From Sphingobacteriales bacterium (GTDB taxonomy: Bacteria > Bacteroidota > Bacteroidia > Sphingobacteriales > Sphingobacteriaceae), in assembly GCA_015655115.1 (NCBI GenBank), contig JAATFQ010000032.1, forward strand, positions 1 to 54,887: 54,887 bases of DNA, given 5' to 3'. A model generated the notes under the pieces. The model was given only the letters and a program-made list of their open reading frames with translations. It did no database searches and had not been told where the DNA came from. The position numbers and the translations under genes were made by a program. How positions within the stretch are numbered: position 1 is the first letter of the stretch; every line of letters begins with the position of its first letter. Shown here one piece after another: positions 1-9,850 of the stretch.

Positions 1-1
1 A

Positions 2-343
2 AAGATTGTGAGGGGGGGAGAAAATATAATGCTTAAACCCGGACAGCAATCCTCTTTTTCTACTATGGGGCCGAACCCTATTTTAATTAACAGCAATGCA
101 GATGTCAATGAAGTCCTTGCCTGGAAAAACGAAATGTTCCAGTTCAATGAGGCGGATATTGAAGTGGTTATGCGGCAGATTGCCAGATGGTATAATGTTG
201 AAGTCGTATTCAGCAGAACTTCTTATGAGGATCATTTCTCGGGCAAAATTTCAAGGAATGAAAATATATCTCAGATTCTTAAGATTCTTGAGTTGAGTGG
301 TGCTAATTTTAAAATAGAAGGGAAGAAAATCATTGTAAAATAA
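2..343 (+). CDS. FecR-type anti-sigma factor, C-terminal part (cut by window start)
   Basis: The frame is already open at base 2, so only about the last 113 residues are visible. They match the end of Bacteroidota FecR-like proteins: a short beta-rich stretch ending in LKPGQQ, then a small STN-like domain with the typical wording AWKNEMFQF, ARWYNVEV and FSGKISR, and a final IEGKKIIVK. Such proteins sit in the inner membrane and transmit the state of an outer-membrane TonB-dependent transducer to an ECF sigma factor. The SusC protein 150 bp downstream carries the partner STN domain, so this is probably its own regulator. The sigma factor gene should lie just before the window. Confidence 0.85.
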   Translation, partial: KIVRGGENIMLKPGQQSSFSTMGPNPILINSNADVNEVLAWKNEMFQFNEADIEVVMRQIARWYNVEVVFSRTSYEDHFSGKISRNENISQILKILELSGANFKIEGKKIIVK

Positions 344-397
344 CCATCAGGCATGGGGCTGTCTAGCAAGGCTAGAGGTCCCTGCTTTCCTGAAAAA

Positions 398-426
398 ACC
401 GGATAGTGTTTCGACCACTATCCGGT
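398..426. other. 11-bp perfect hairpin between fecR and susC
   Basis: The arms at 398-408 and 416-426 are perfect complements around a 7-nt loop. Six A residues precede the left arm, so on the minus strand the hairpin is followed by a T-run and looks like an intrinsic terminator. There is no minus-strand gene here to terminate. On the plus strand there is no U-run, so it could act as a processing or attenuation site between the regulator and the SusC transcript. The role is inferred; the base pairing is visible. Confidence 0.5.
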
Positions 427-495
427 AAAGCTCGGGTCAGCAAAATTTATTCAATACCGATCGACTAAATCAGAAACCCAAAACCAAACAAAAGT

Positions 496-3400
496 ATGCA
501 AATTTTTACTATTTGTCGGCCTCCCTATGTACACAAGAGGCTCAAAAAACTACTCATTATAATGAAGCTTACCACTTTGCTAATGATCATTGGATGCATC
601 CATGTCAGCGCTGCAGTATTCAGTCAGAAGATCAATCTGACTGAAAGAAATGTAAAGCTGCAAACTGTATTTTCCAAAATGGAGAAGCAGAGTGGTTTTA
701 CCTTTTTCTCTAATTCCGAATTTATAGGTGCACTGCCCAGTATCAATGTAAATATCAGGAATGCCACGCTTGAAGATGCACTGGAAATCATCCTTAGTAA
801 ATTATCATTGACCTACTCTATCGTAGGAAAGACGGTGGTTATACAACCAGACTATGAACAACCTTTATCTGTAAAAAAACCGCAGCCGCGAGTTTACATC
901 GGCCATGTACTGGACGAACATGATAAACCTATGCCAGGTGTCGGTGTCAGATTTAAGGGTGCAAATTCGGGCGTGGTTACAAATGTACAAGGCTTTTTTG
1001 CTACAAAAGTAACGGAAGATCCGGCAGCTGTTTTAGTTTTTACTTATGTAGGATATGTACAGCAGGAAATCCCTGTTTCTAAATTAAAAATTCCTATCAT
1101 CATTAAATTGAAACCTGCCAACAGTGATCTCGACCAGGTGCAGGTAATGGCCTATAGTCAGACTACCAAACGTTTAAATACGAGTAATACGGTTACCATT
1201 ACTGCCGAAGAAATTGCTAAAAACCCGGTACCAAACGTATTACAGGTACTGAAAGACCGTGTGCCTGGGATGTTTATCGAACAGTCGACTGGTTTAGCCG
1301 GTGGATCTTTTAATGTGAAGATACGGGGTAACAGCAGCTTTGGAGATAATGCTCCGCTTTTTATCATAGATGGAGTTACCTACCCCGCCAACAGCAGGCT
1401 GCCCATTGTGAAACCTGGCGGTAACAGAGACCAGTTTTTGGGTGGAAATGCCTTAAATTATTTAAATCCCGCAGATATTGAAAGGATAGATATTCTGAAG
1501 GATGCCGATGCTACCTCAATTTACGGTTCCCGGGGCGCTTATGGCGTAGTGCTGATCACCACCAAAAAAGCAAAAGCGGGCAAGCCTCGGCTCAATGTTA
1601 ATACAAATACCGGTTTGGCCATGATGGGCAAATATCAGCAGCTGCTGAATACTGAGCAATATGTAATGCTCAGGAAAGAGGCTTTTAAAAATGACGGACT
1701 TACTCCGGGAACGGGCGATCTGGATATTAATGGCACATGGCCGGAGGACCGTTATACCAATTGGCAGAAAGAACTGCAGGGGAGCCATGCTTTTGATAAT
1801 ACCGTCAATGTAAATTATTCCGGAGGTACCGAAAATACAACCTTTCTGCTTGCCGCTAATCTTAATAAACAAGGTTCCCTTGATAAAGGTAAAGGATCTA
1901 ACCGTGGTGGGACGGTGAGGTTCGACATTCAGAATGAAGCACCGGGTAAAAAGTTTTATGTTGATCTGTCAGGAAGCTATTCTTCGACCATAAACGATAT
2001 AGTGCCTATAGATTTCAGCGGAAGCACTACTACGCTGAGCGCACCTAATGCCCCTTCACTCTTCTTGCCTGATGGCGGTTTAAACTGGGAGCTGGGAAGT
2101 AATCCGTATGCTGCATTAAATATTTCCTATAAAAATGTAACCAATAACCTTATTGCAAATACCAAGTTACGTTATAAGCCTGTTAAGGGGTTTACGGTTA
2201 CCCTGGATATGGGGTATAATCTATTGGCGACAAGCGAGTTCAGGGCTACACCCACAACAGCCTTTAATCCGGCCACAAATAATATCGCTAATACTGTAAG
2301 TTATGTGAGTAATTTTAACATCCGCAGTTTCAACATTGATCCGAATGCGAGATATGAGACTGTAATTGGTAAAGGTAAGTTGATGGCTATAGTTGGGGGT
2401 ACCCTGCAGAATTCGGTTACGGACCTGAATACAATCACCGGAACTAACTTTATTACCGATGCGCTATTGGTCAATCCATCGACAGCAGTAAATGTGACTG
2501 CTAATTATGATAAAGTGCTCAGTGAATATCTCGGGTTTATGGCTTCACTGAATTATAACTGGGAAGATAAGTATATTGTTAATATCACTGGGCGCCGTGA
2601 CGGTTCAACTAAGTTCGGTCCTGGCCACCGCTGGGGTAATTTCGGTGCCGTAGGTGTTGCATGGTTATTTAGTGAAGAGAAATGGTTTAAAGAGCATATC
2701 AGCTTTATCAGTTTTGCCAAGCTGAATGGTAGTTATGGTACCTCTGGTGGGGATGGGATTACAAATTACCAATATTTTTCCCGCTATAATGCACAATCTG
2801 TCGTTTACCAGGGGAAAACCAGTTTGCTGCCTTCATCTCCCGAAAGCCCGGATCTGCACTGGGAGTTAAGTAAAAAATCTGCTGTGGGCCTTACACTGGA
2901 GTTCCTTAAAGGAAGGATTGGCCTGGAAGGTAACTATTACAAAACGATAAATACTAATCTGATAGTGCAGCAGCCGCTTTCTTCCATAACAGGATTTACA
3001 CAATATCCAATCAATACGGATGCGACAATTGAAAATACAGGTTATGAGATCAATTTAAATACGAGAAACATCGTTCATAAGGATTTCAGCTGGAGCTCTA
3101 ATTTCGGGATCACTGTCCCCCGAAACAAACTTGCTTCTTTTCCTGGTATCGCAAGTCTGCAGCTAAACTTTAATTATGAAGTCGGCAAATCTTTGGGCAA
3201 CACCAAATTGTATCAGTATGCGGGAGTCGACCCCCAGACAGGGTATTACTTTTTTACAACAGCTGCGGGGGTAACAGGCCAAAACCTGTTTACACTTAAT
3301 CAGACGAATGATAAAGTTGCATCCGTAGATACAAGTCCTGAGTTCTATGGTACACTATCCAACTCTTTCAGGTATAAAAATCTTAATCTCGACTTTACCT

Positions 3401-3819
3401 TTACTGGCAGGAAAAGAATGGGGTTAAACTATCTCGGTCAGCAGTTATTCACTTTCGGTACTTACAACCAAAATTCTTCAGTGAGTACTTTAAACCGCTG
3501 GCAGAATCCCGGAGATATTACTGACGTCCCTAAGGTAAGCACAAACGCTTTATATGATATTTTGCAGCAAAATAATTTCAGGCAGAGCACAGGAGCTTAT
3601 GAAATGATTACTTATGCGCGGTTGCAGAATGTTAATGTGTCTTATAACTTCAGCAATGCCTTTCTTAAAAAAGCCAATATCAGTGTGCTGAATGTGTTTA
3701 TTCAGGGACAAAACCTGTTCACCATATCTAAATATGGGGATATGGACCCTGAAAGTTTATCGGTTACTGCAACACCGCCACTCAGGGTGTTTACGGCTGG
3801 ATTTAATATTACCTTATAA
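496..3819 (+). CDS. SusC/RagA-family TonB-dependent outer-membrane transducer
   Basis: This 1107-residue protein imports an unknown ligand across the outer membrane using TonB energy and signals to a FecR partner. The N-terminus has the positively charged, hydrophobic leader usual in Pedobacter SusC proteins, ending near VSAAVFSQ (about residue 43). Next come an STN/secretin-like signalling domain (about 50-117), a carboxypeptidase-regulatory-like beta-sandwich (about 133-205) and a TonB-box-like segment DLDQVQVMAY (211-220). A plug domain follows (about 222-355, with LKDRVPGM and the IRGNSSFGDNAPLFIIDG region), then the beta-barrel, which ends in an aromatic/hydrophobic C-terminus. The presence of STN matches the upstream FecR gene. 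susD follows after 10 bp, so both are surely one operon. The ligand cannot be read from sequence; the neighbouring peptidase suggests peptides or proteins. Confidence 0.95.
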   Translation: MQIFTICRPPYVHKRLKKLLIIMKLTTLLMIIGCIHVSAAVFSQKINLTERNVKLQTVFSKMEKQSGFTFFSNSEFIGALPSINVNIRNATLEDALEIILSKLSLTYSIVGKTVVIQPDYEQPLSVKKPQPRVYIGHVLDEHDKPMPGVGVRFKGANSGVVTNVQGFFATKVTEDPAAVLVFTYVGYVQQEIPVSKLKIPIIIKLKPANSDLDQVQVMAYSQTTKRLNTSNTVTITAEEIAKNPVPNVLQVLKDRVPGMFIEQSTGLAGGSFNVKIRGNSSFGDNAPLFIIDGVTYPANSRLPIVKPGGNRDQFLGGNALNYLNPADIERIDILKDADATSIYGSRGAYGVVLITTKKAKAGKPRLNVNTNTGLAMMGKYQQLLNTEQYVMLRKEAFKNDGLTPGTGDLDINGTWPEDRYTNWQKELQGSHAFDNTVNVNYSGGTENTTFLLAANLNKQGSLDKGKGSNRGGTVRFDIQNEAPGKKFYVDLSGSYSSTINDIVPIDFSGSTTTLSAPNAPSLFLPDGGLNWELGSNPYAALNISYKNVTNNLIANTKLRYKPVKGFTVTLDMGYNLLATSEFRATPTTAFNPATNNIANTVSYVSNFNIRSFNIDPNARYETVIGKGKLMAIVGGTLQNSVTDLNTITGTNFITDALLVNPSTAVNVTANYDKVLSEYLGFMASLNYNWEDKYIVNITGRRDGSTKFGPGHRWGNFGAVGVAWLFSEEKWFKEHISFISFAKLNGSYGTSGGDGITNYQYFSRYNAQSVVYQGKTSLLPSSPESPDLHWELSKKSAVGLTLEFLKGRIGLEGNYYKTINTNLIVQQPLSSITGFTQYPINTDATIENTGYEINLNTRNIVHKDFSWSSNFGITVPRNKLASFPGIASLQLNFNYEVGKSLGNTKLYQYAGVDPQTGYYFFTTAAGVTGQNLFTLNQTNDKVASVDTSPEFYGTLSNSFRYKNLNLDFTFTGRKRMGLNYLGQQLFTFGTYNQNSSVSTLNRWQNPGDITDVPKVSTNALYDILQQNNFRQSTGAYEMITYARLQNVNVSYNFSNAFLKKANISVLNVFIQGQNLFTISKYGDMDPESLSVTATPPLRVFTAGFNITL

Positions 3820-3829
3820 TTTAAAGCTC

Positions 3830-5290
3830 ATGAAAGTATATCATAAAAATATAAAACACTGCTTCTCTCATTATCTGTTATTTATTGGTGCTTTTTGCCT
3901 TTCCCTATGCGCTGGCTGCGAGAAACTGTTAGAGCTGCCTTTGCCTACGAATAGTGTCACCAGTGATGGCGCTTACGCCACTGATAATGCTGTTTCTGCG
4001 GTGGTCACTGGCATTTTTTACAATATGTATGTCCAGTCTACCACTTTCAGCGGTGCCAACAGCTTCGGCTTCCAATCTGCATTGTACACCGATGAGCTGC
4101 TTAACCTGGCGCCTGGAAATACCGCTATTGCTCCTTTTTATACTGATGCTATACAAAGTGCAAACGTATCGCAATGGCCTGCCCTGTATAAAATTATATT
4201 TCAGACAAATATTGCTGTCGAAGGCATAAATTCTACGAAAGCAGAGCTGGTCTATAAAAACCAATGGTTAGGTGAAGCTTTATTCTCGCGTGCTTACCTA
4301 TACTATTACCTGGTGAATTTCTTTGGCGATGTACCATTGGTATTGCAGTCAGATTTCTCAGAAAACAACAAATTAGGACGAAGCCCCAAAGCATTAGTCT
4401 ACCAGCAGATTATCGCCGACCTTACCCAGGCACAAGGTCTGTTAAGTGCAGATTTTAAAGATGGGTACGGCCAAACAAGTACAGTCAGGGCGAGGCCAAA
4501 CCGGCAAGCTGCCACAGCACTTCTGGCAAGAGTATACCTGGAAACCGGCGAATGGGCAAATGCAGAGGCCCAGGCATCGGCGGTCATCGCTTCCTCAGCC
4601 TTCCAGATGGTGAGCCCTGCAGCCAGCTTTTTGGCGGGTAGTGCAGAAACAATATGGGCGCTCTCTCCTGTTACACCGGGTTATGTAAGGGAATTTTCTT
4701 TATATAATAACAATATGCCAGCTGTACTGGCTGGAACTAATCTGCCTACATCCTATAGCGTGTCTGTAACGCTTAGTGAGTCACTCCGCAACAGCTTTGA
4801 AGCAGGGGATTCCCGTTTAACGAATTGGGTAAGGACGTCCTCTTCTGCGGACAATCCTTCACTGGTTTATTATTTCCCGGATAAGTATAAGGCTAATGTT
4901 TTCGGCACTGAATTCTGTGTTGCTTTCAGGCTGGCAGAACAATACCTGATCCGTTCGGAAGCAAGGGCGCATCAGAACAAACTTACAGGTGCCAGCAGTG
5001 CTGCTTCCGATTTAAATGTGGTGAGAACCAGGGCTGGTCTTGGTTCCACACCGGCAGTTGCCCAAACGGATATGCTTGATGCGATTGCACATGAAAGAAG
5101 GGTTGAGCTTTTTACCGAGAATGGTTTCCGTTTTATCGATTTAAAAAGAACTGGTAAAATTGATGAGATAATGACCATTGTTGCACCTTTAAAGGGCGGT
5201 ACATGGGCTAGCTTTAAATCAATATGGCCAATTCCTGCGTCGGATCTTACTTCCAATACCAATCTTACCCAGGCACCAGGTTACCAATAA
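3830..5290 (+). CDS. SusD/RagB-family nutrient-binding outer-membrane lipoprotein
   Basis: This 486-residue lipoprotein pairs with the SusC barrel as a surface lid that binds ligand. The start at 3830 was chosen because it gives a short signal peptide with a lipobox ending at Cys30 (CAGC, then EKLLELP), as in SusD proteins; the frame is open further upstream, inside susC. The N-terminal part has TPR-like helices (ALFSRAYLYYYLVNFFGDVPLV is a recognisable SusD stretch at about 147-168). The C-terminal part contains LAEQYLIRSEARA, VRTRAGL and HERRVELFTENGFRFIDLKRTG, the hallmark of the SusD C-terminal domain. It ends with the usual IWPIPASDL...NPGY-like motif, here QAPGYQ. It lies 10 bp after susC. 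Confidence 0.95.
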   Translation: MKVYHKNIKHCFSHYLLFIGAFCLSLCAGCEKLLELPLPTNSVTSDGAYATDNAVSAVVTGIFYNMYVQSTTFSGANSFGFQSALYTDELLNLAPGNTAIAPFYTDAIQSANVSQWPALYKIIFQTNIAVEGINSTKAELVYKNQWLGEALFSRAYLYYYLVNFFGDVPLVLQSDFSENNKLGRSPKALVYQQIIADLTQAQGLLSADFKDGYGQTSTVRARPNRQAATALLARVYLETGEWANAEAQASAVIASSAFQMVSPAASFLAGSAETIWALSPVTPGYVREFSLYNNNMPAVLAGTNLPTSYSVSVTLSESLRNSFEAGDSRLTNWVRTSSSADNPSLVYYFPDKYKANVFGTEFCVAFRLAEQYLIRSEARAHQNKLTGASSAASDLNVVRTRAGLGSTPAVAQTDMLDAIAHERRVELFTENGFRFIDLKRTGKIDEIMTIVAPLKGGTWASFKSIWPIPASDLTSNTNLTQAPGYQ

Positions 5291-5373
5291 AATTTATAGC
5301 AGGTTTTCTCATCACCGGTTTCAACATTGCGCATTCACTATCCGGCCCCCTGAGGGATACGAATAAAAACAAA

Positions 5374-5413
5374 TAATGAGAGGGTGGTCATGGATTAGCA
5401 TGCACCCTCATTA
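5374..5413 (+). other. imperfect hairpin between susD and the thioredoxin gene
   Basis: Bases 5374-5386 and 5403-5413 can pair (taatgag, a two-base bulge, gggtg against caccctcatta). There is no clear T-run, and the next gene starts 23 bp later. It may stabilise or process the susCD transcript. Weak evidence. Confidence 0.3.
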
Positions 5414-5435
5414 CCTTATATCTTAAAATATACAC

Positions 5436-6635
5436 ATGAAAGCTAACAGATTAATTTTCAATATTTTATTTGCAATACTAGCGGTTGTAACTGCTGTAAC
5501 TAAAACATCGGCACAAGTTAAAAGTAACAATTTCAGTATCAATGGTACCATAAGCGGCGGTTCCGCTCCTTCTAAGATTTACCTGAAATATGATGCCGTG
5601 ACGGAAAAAGGAACGGACAGCAGTGCTGTCATTAAGGGGAAATATGCTTTTAAAGGCAATATTGAATTGGCTATTCCTGCTACATTATCTTTTGATAAAG
5701 ATCTTATCAGTCCTGTTAGCCCTGCCGGCAAAATTTCCCTGCCTGTTATGCTGGATAAAGGAGAGATCAATATCGTGTCTGATGAGAAACTGGCAAATGC
5801 TGTTTTCACGGGTAGGGGAGCTGAAGCCCAGCATGAATACGCGGAAATTACAGGCTTCTCACGCAGGGAATCTGAATCGATAAAAAAAGTCATGGAAGCT
5901 CCTGGTTATGCTTCCAGTGACTCGCTGAAAAATATCGTGCAGCGCAGATCGGCTAATTTGCTCGGCAATGCCTTGTCAAATTTAATTAAGTATGTCAGGC
6001 AAAATCCGAATTCAGCTGTAAGCCCTTATTTTACCTATACACTTGTTGCATCCGGATATGTAACGCCGGCCATGATCGACACCCTGATCATGAATCTGCC
6101 GGCTGCTGTGAAAAACACAAAAATAGACCATGCTATAGACATGGTGATGGAAAAACGCAAGGCAGATATAGCTCAGGCTGAGGCCAAAAGAAAAGCATTG
6201 GAAGATATGGTTCCGCTTGGTTCGAAGGCCATAGATTTTACGCAGAATGATGTGAACGGTAAACCGGTAAGCCTCTCTTCGTTTAAAGGGAAATATGTGC
6301 TGATAGATTTCTGGGCCAGCTGGTGTATGCCCTGCAGGGCAGAAAATCCTAATGTATTGAAAGCCTATCAGGCACATAAGGATAAAGGTTTTACAGTTTT
6401 AGGGGTTTCGCTGGATGCAGCTTCAATGAAAGCGAAGTGGATAGAGGCTATCCAAAAAGATGGGATGCCGTGGACACAGATTTCCGACCTGAAAGGAGGA
6501 AATAATGCGGCGGCTAAATTATATGGAGTAGAGTCTATTCCACAGAATTTCCTGGTAGATCCCAATGGGATTATTGTAGCCAAAAATTTAAGAGGTGAGC
6601 AGTTACAGGAAAAGCTGAACGAAATTTTCAAATAA
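5436..6635 (+). CDS. periplasmic TlpA/ResA-like thioredoxin with DUF4369-like N-terminal domain
   Basis: This is a 399-residue exported thiol-disulfide protein. The signal peptide ends near TSAQ (about residue 27). The N-terminal region (about 30-125) resembles the DUF4369-type beta domain found on many Bacteroidota thioredoxins (SINGTISGG...IYLKYD). A helical linker rich in charged residues follows. The C-terminal AhpC/TSA-type thioredoxin fold (about 262-399) carries the redox motif WCMPC with Cys297 and Cys300, and the cis-Pro segment SIPQNFLVDPNG. It lies 145 bp after susD and 8 bp before the peptidase gene, so it is likely co-transcribed with the latter. Its likely job is to keep cell-envelope proteins or a specific partner reduced; the partner is unknown. 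Confidence 0.92.
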   Translation: MKANRLIFNILFAILAVVTAVTKTSAQVKSNNFSINGTISGGSAPSKIYLKYDAVTEKGTDSSAVIKGKYAFKGNIELAIPATLSFDKDLISPVSPAGKISLPVMLDKGEINIVSDEKLANAVFTGRGAEAQHEYAEITGFSRRESESIKKVMEAPGYASSDSLKNIVQRRSANLLGNALSNLIKYVRQNPNSAVSPYFTYTLVASGYVTPAMIDTLIMNLPAAVKNTKIDHAIDMVMEKRKADIAQAEAKRKALEDMVPLGSKAIDFTQNDVNGKPVSLSSFKGKYVLIDFWASWCMPCRAENPNVLKAYQAHKDKGFTVLGVSLDAASMKAKWIEAIQKDGMPWTQISDLKGGNNAAAKLYGVESIPQNFLVDPNGIIVAKNLRGEQLQEKLNEIFK

Positions 6636-6643
6636 TCGGGGAT

Positions 6644-9436
6644 ATGAATATCAAATACATTATCAGTGCCAGTATTCTGGCATTGATTGGCTTCGCCATG
6701 CCGTGCCTTTCGCAGGTTATCCCATTAGATCCTTTAGTTAGAACAGGAAAGCTTGCTAATGGATTTACTTATTATATCCGCCATAATGAAGAGCCCAAAA
6801 ACCGGGTGCAGCTTTACCTTGTAAACAATGTAGGGTCTGTTCTTGAGGATGACGATCAGCAGGGACTCGCACATTTTATGGAGCACATGAATTTTAATGG
6901 CACAAAAAACTTTCCGAAGAATGAACTGATAAACTACTTGCAAAAGGCCGGAGTTCGTTTTGGGGCCGATTTAAACGCACATACCGGGCCCGATGAAACG
7001 GTTTATCAGCTTCCTGTTTCGACCGATGACCCTATTCTGCTAATGAATAGCCTCAAAATTATGCGCGATTGGGCACAGGAAGCCATTCTTGATTCTATAG
7101 AAATTGATAAGGAGAGGGGAGTAATACTCGAAGAGGAGAGGCTGACAAAAGGGGCAAAAGAAAGGATGGCGCGTCAGTACTACCCAATGATGCTTAACCA
7201 TTCCCGTTATGCATCCAGATTGCCTATCGGACTGGACGATATTCTGACTAATTTTAAACCTGCTGTGATCAAAAGGTTTCACCTGGACTGGTACAGACCA
7301 GATCTGCAGGCACTGATTGTTGTGGGGGATGTGGATGTAGCAGACGTTGAGAGGATGATTAAACTGAGCTTTGCTGATCTCAAAATGCCTGCAGTTATAC
7401 GTCCGAGAGTAGTATATACTGTTCCTTTAAAAGGGGAAAACCAATTTTTGGCAGTTACTGATAAAGAGATGCCGGCTGCCAGGCTCGAAATTATGTTTAA
7501 GCGTAGTATGCCGGGGTTAAAAACTGAGGCCGATTATCTTCATATGATGAAGCTGTCGCTGCTGAAAGAGATGCTGGTTTCCCGCCGTTATATGGAAATC
7601 AGCAGGCAGAATAATCCGGACTATGTGAATATGGGAATGAGCATACAGCCGCTGTTGGGTGGCACTGAAGCTTTTGTATTTAATGTGGAGGCTAAGGAAG
7701 GGAAGTTGAAAAATGCTTTTTTACAGAGCTGGACTTTCATAGAGCGGATAAAGCGTTTTGGGTTTACTGCTGATGAACTGGAAAAGGCGAAGCAGAATTA
7801 TATGCATAACAGCAGCAGGTTGCTGGCAGAAAAGGATAAAACCCCCTCTGTTGATTTTGTAAAGGGATACCAGGAGCTATACCTGCACGGTCGGGCTGCA
7901 CCAGGCATTGATTGGGAAAATGCATTTGCACATCAGCATATTGCTGAAATCGTGCTGGAAGATATAAATGTGATGTGCAAAGGTTATTTGCAGAATGCCG
8001 ACAGAGATATCCTGCTCCTGGCGCGGGAGAAAGATAAAGACAGTTTGCCCGATTCGACGATGATAACAGGCTGGATGACGACTTTGGGCAAGCAAAATCT
8101 GCTCCCTTTCAGAGATGAAAAGGTCGCGGCCGGGCTTATTCCTGTACAACCTGTGCCAGGCAGGGTGGTGGTCAGGAAATCGATTCCTGAGATTGGGGTT
8201 ACTTTGCTTACGTTAAGTAACGGCTTGAAGGTGGTGCTGAAACCGACGGACTTTAAAAATGATCAGATCATATTCCGCGGGTTTAGTTCCGGAGGTACTT
8301 CATTATATAACGATGCGGATTACGATAATGCCGCTTATGCAGCAGCATTGACCAGCAGGTTCGGATTAGGAAACTTTAATCCTGCACAACTGAGTCAGTT
8401 GCTGAATGCAAAGGTGCTGAACGTGACTGCGGATATAACTTCTCGCTCAGAAGTGATAAATGGCAGTAGTTCTGTTGCTGATCTGGAAACTGCATTACAG
8501 GTTGCCCATTTGCAGTTCACTCACCCCCGTAAAGATTCAGTTATTTTTAAAAATACTGTTAGCAGTTTTAAGGATGGCCTGAGAGGTCGTAGTGTGGATC
8601 CGGCAAGCATATTTTCTGATACGATCAGTTATGTGATGGGCAATTACAATTACCGCAGTTCGCCTCCTGCGGCGGAAAAACTCGATAAGCTTAATCCCGA
8701 CAAAATATACGCGATTTATAAAGATCGTTTTGCAGATGCTTCCGGCTTCACCTTTGTTTTTGCAGGCAATTTTAAAATAGATACTATAATTCCCCTGCTG
8801 GAAAAATATCTTGGCAGTTTGTCTGCTTTAAACAGAAATGAAAAAGCACGTGATCTTGGGATACATATTCCCGAAGGACAGCTACTTAAAACAATACACA
8901 AGGGTGCAGCGCATAAGGCAACTGTGAAAATTGTATATAGCGGAAATTATAAGTATAGCCCTGAAAACAATCAGTTGCTGAATGCTCTTGGCGAAGTTTT
9001 GCAGTTTAAAGTTCTCCAGCACCTTAGAGAAGCAGAGTCTGAAGTATATGCTCCGCAGGTACAGACTTCTTTCGTTAAATATCCCAAGAACAGGTTCGCT
9101 ATCATTATTTCTTTCGGCTGTGCTCCTGAGCATACCGATCACCTGATCGACGCTGTTGCGCAGGAAATTGACGTTCTGCGCCAGCAAGGCATATCAATTG
9201 ATGATATCCAAAAATATAAAGCTGCCTATAGTAAAAATGTAGAACTGGCTCTAAAGGATAATAGCTATTGGCTGAATTATCTTGTAGACCAGTATGAAAA
9301 TAGAGAAAATGTATTGGAGATATTGAATATAAAGAAGACACTGGAAAAGGTTACGCCTGAAAATTTGAAACGAGCTACTGCTGTATTTTTCCAAGCTGAT
9401 AACAGGATCCGTTTTATTTTGCTGCCTGATAAGTAA
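6644..9436 (+). CDS. M16-family zinc metallopeptidase (pitrilysin/insulinase type), exported
   Basis: This 930-residue periplasmic peptidase has the two-half layout of the family. A signal peptide ends near CLSQ (residue 24). The first M16 domain carries the inverted zinc motif HFMEH (His77, Glu80, His81) followed by MNFNGT, and the distal acidic segment EIDKERGVILEE that supplies the third zinc ligand. The second half (from about residue 515, ...TLLTLSNGLKVVLKPT) is the inactive M16_C-like repeat. The gene follows the thioredoxin gene by 8 bp. M16 enzymes degrade oligopeptides in an enclosed chamber, so together with SusCD this suggests uptake and trimming of peptides. That link is inferred from context. 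Confidence 0.93.
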   Translation: MNIKYIISASILALIGFAMPCLSQVIPLDPLVRTGKLANGFTYYIRHNEEPKNRVQLYLVNNVGSVLEDDDQQGLAHFMEHMNFNGTKNFPKNELINYLQKAGVRFGADLNAHTGPDETVYQLPVSTDDPILLMNSLKIMRDWAQEAILDSIEIDKERGVILEEERLTKGAKERMARQYYPMMLNHSRYASRLPIGLDDILTNFKPAVIKRFHLDWYRPDLQALIVVGDVDVADVERMIKLSFADLKMPAVIRPRVVYTVPLKGENQFLAVTDKEMPAARLEIMFKRSMPGLKTEADYLHMMKLSLLKEMLVSRRYMEISRQNNPDYVNMGMSIQPLLGGTEAFVFNVEAKEGKLKNAFLQSWTFIERIKRFGFTADELEKAKQNYMHNSSRLLAEKDKTPSVDFVKGYQELYLHGRAAPGIDWENAFAHQHIAEIVLEDINVMCKGYLQNADRDILLLAREKDKDSLPDSTMITGWMTTLGKQNLLPFRDEKVAAGLIPVQPVPGRVVVRKSIPEIGVTLLTLSNGLKVVLKPTDFKNDQIIFRGFSSGGTSLYNDADYDNAAYAAALTSRFGLGNFNPAQLSQLLNAKVLNVTADITSRSEVINGSSSVADLETALQVAHLQFTHPRKDSVIFKNTVSSFKDGLRGRSVDPASIFSDTISYVMGNYNYRSSPPAAEKLDKLNPDKIYAIYKDRFADASGFTFVFAGNFKIDTIIPLLEKYLGSLSALNRNEKARDLGIHIPEGQLLKTIHKGAAHKATVKIVYSGNYKYSPENNQLLNALGEVLQFKVLQHLREAESEVYAPQVQTSFVKYPKNRFAIIISFGCAPEHTDHLIDAVAQEIDVLRQQGISIDDIQKYKAAYSKNVELALKDNSYWLNYLVDQYENRENVLEILNIKKTLEKVTPENLKRATAVFFQADNRIRFILLPDK

Positions 9437-9576
9437 GGTTATATTCTTCGTATAAAGTGACATTAATCCTGATAAACATGGATATTCTACCTTCGCTTTA
9501 CAGAGAAAGAGAAAAGCGTGTTATGTTTGATAAGCATCCGGTTTCATCCTTGTTAGACACCAAAGTTAAGCGTTGA

Positions 9577-9850
9577 TCAACGGTTTTCCAGCCAGCTAAA
9601 AAAAACAGTGACCTTGTCTTTGCCAACCAATAATTTATCAGGGGTAGGTACTCCTATCTTATTAATCAGGATTTCCAAATCCATCTGGTCACCTTTATTG
9701 ATCTGGAAGAAATTCTTTAAGCTTTCTAAAGCAGTTGCGATGGTGGCTGAGGAGAACGGTTTGAGTACATAGTCGATCCCATTCGACTTAAAAGCCTCAA
9801 TTGCATAATCACTAATCCTGGGCCACCTTCCAGTAAACTTTTTAGGGTTG
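9577..9850 (-). pseudogene. remnant of a response-regulator receiver domain (LytTR-type)
   Basis: On the minus strand, from about 9810 to the stop at 9577-9579, the frame reads SDYAIEAFKSNGIDYVLKPF, then a helix ending in LKNFFQ. This is the highly conserved alpha4-beta5 end of receiver domains in Bacteroidota LytTR regulators, including the Lys-Pro pair. The frame upstream (about 9811-9850, KKFTGRWPRI) no longer resembles a receiver, there is no start codon with a proper phospho-acceptor region, and no LytTR DNA-binding domain follows before the stop. It is therefore a broken fragment. The rest of 9437-10114 shows no gene that I can support. Confidence 0.6.
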
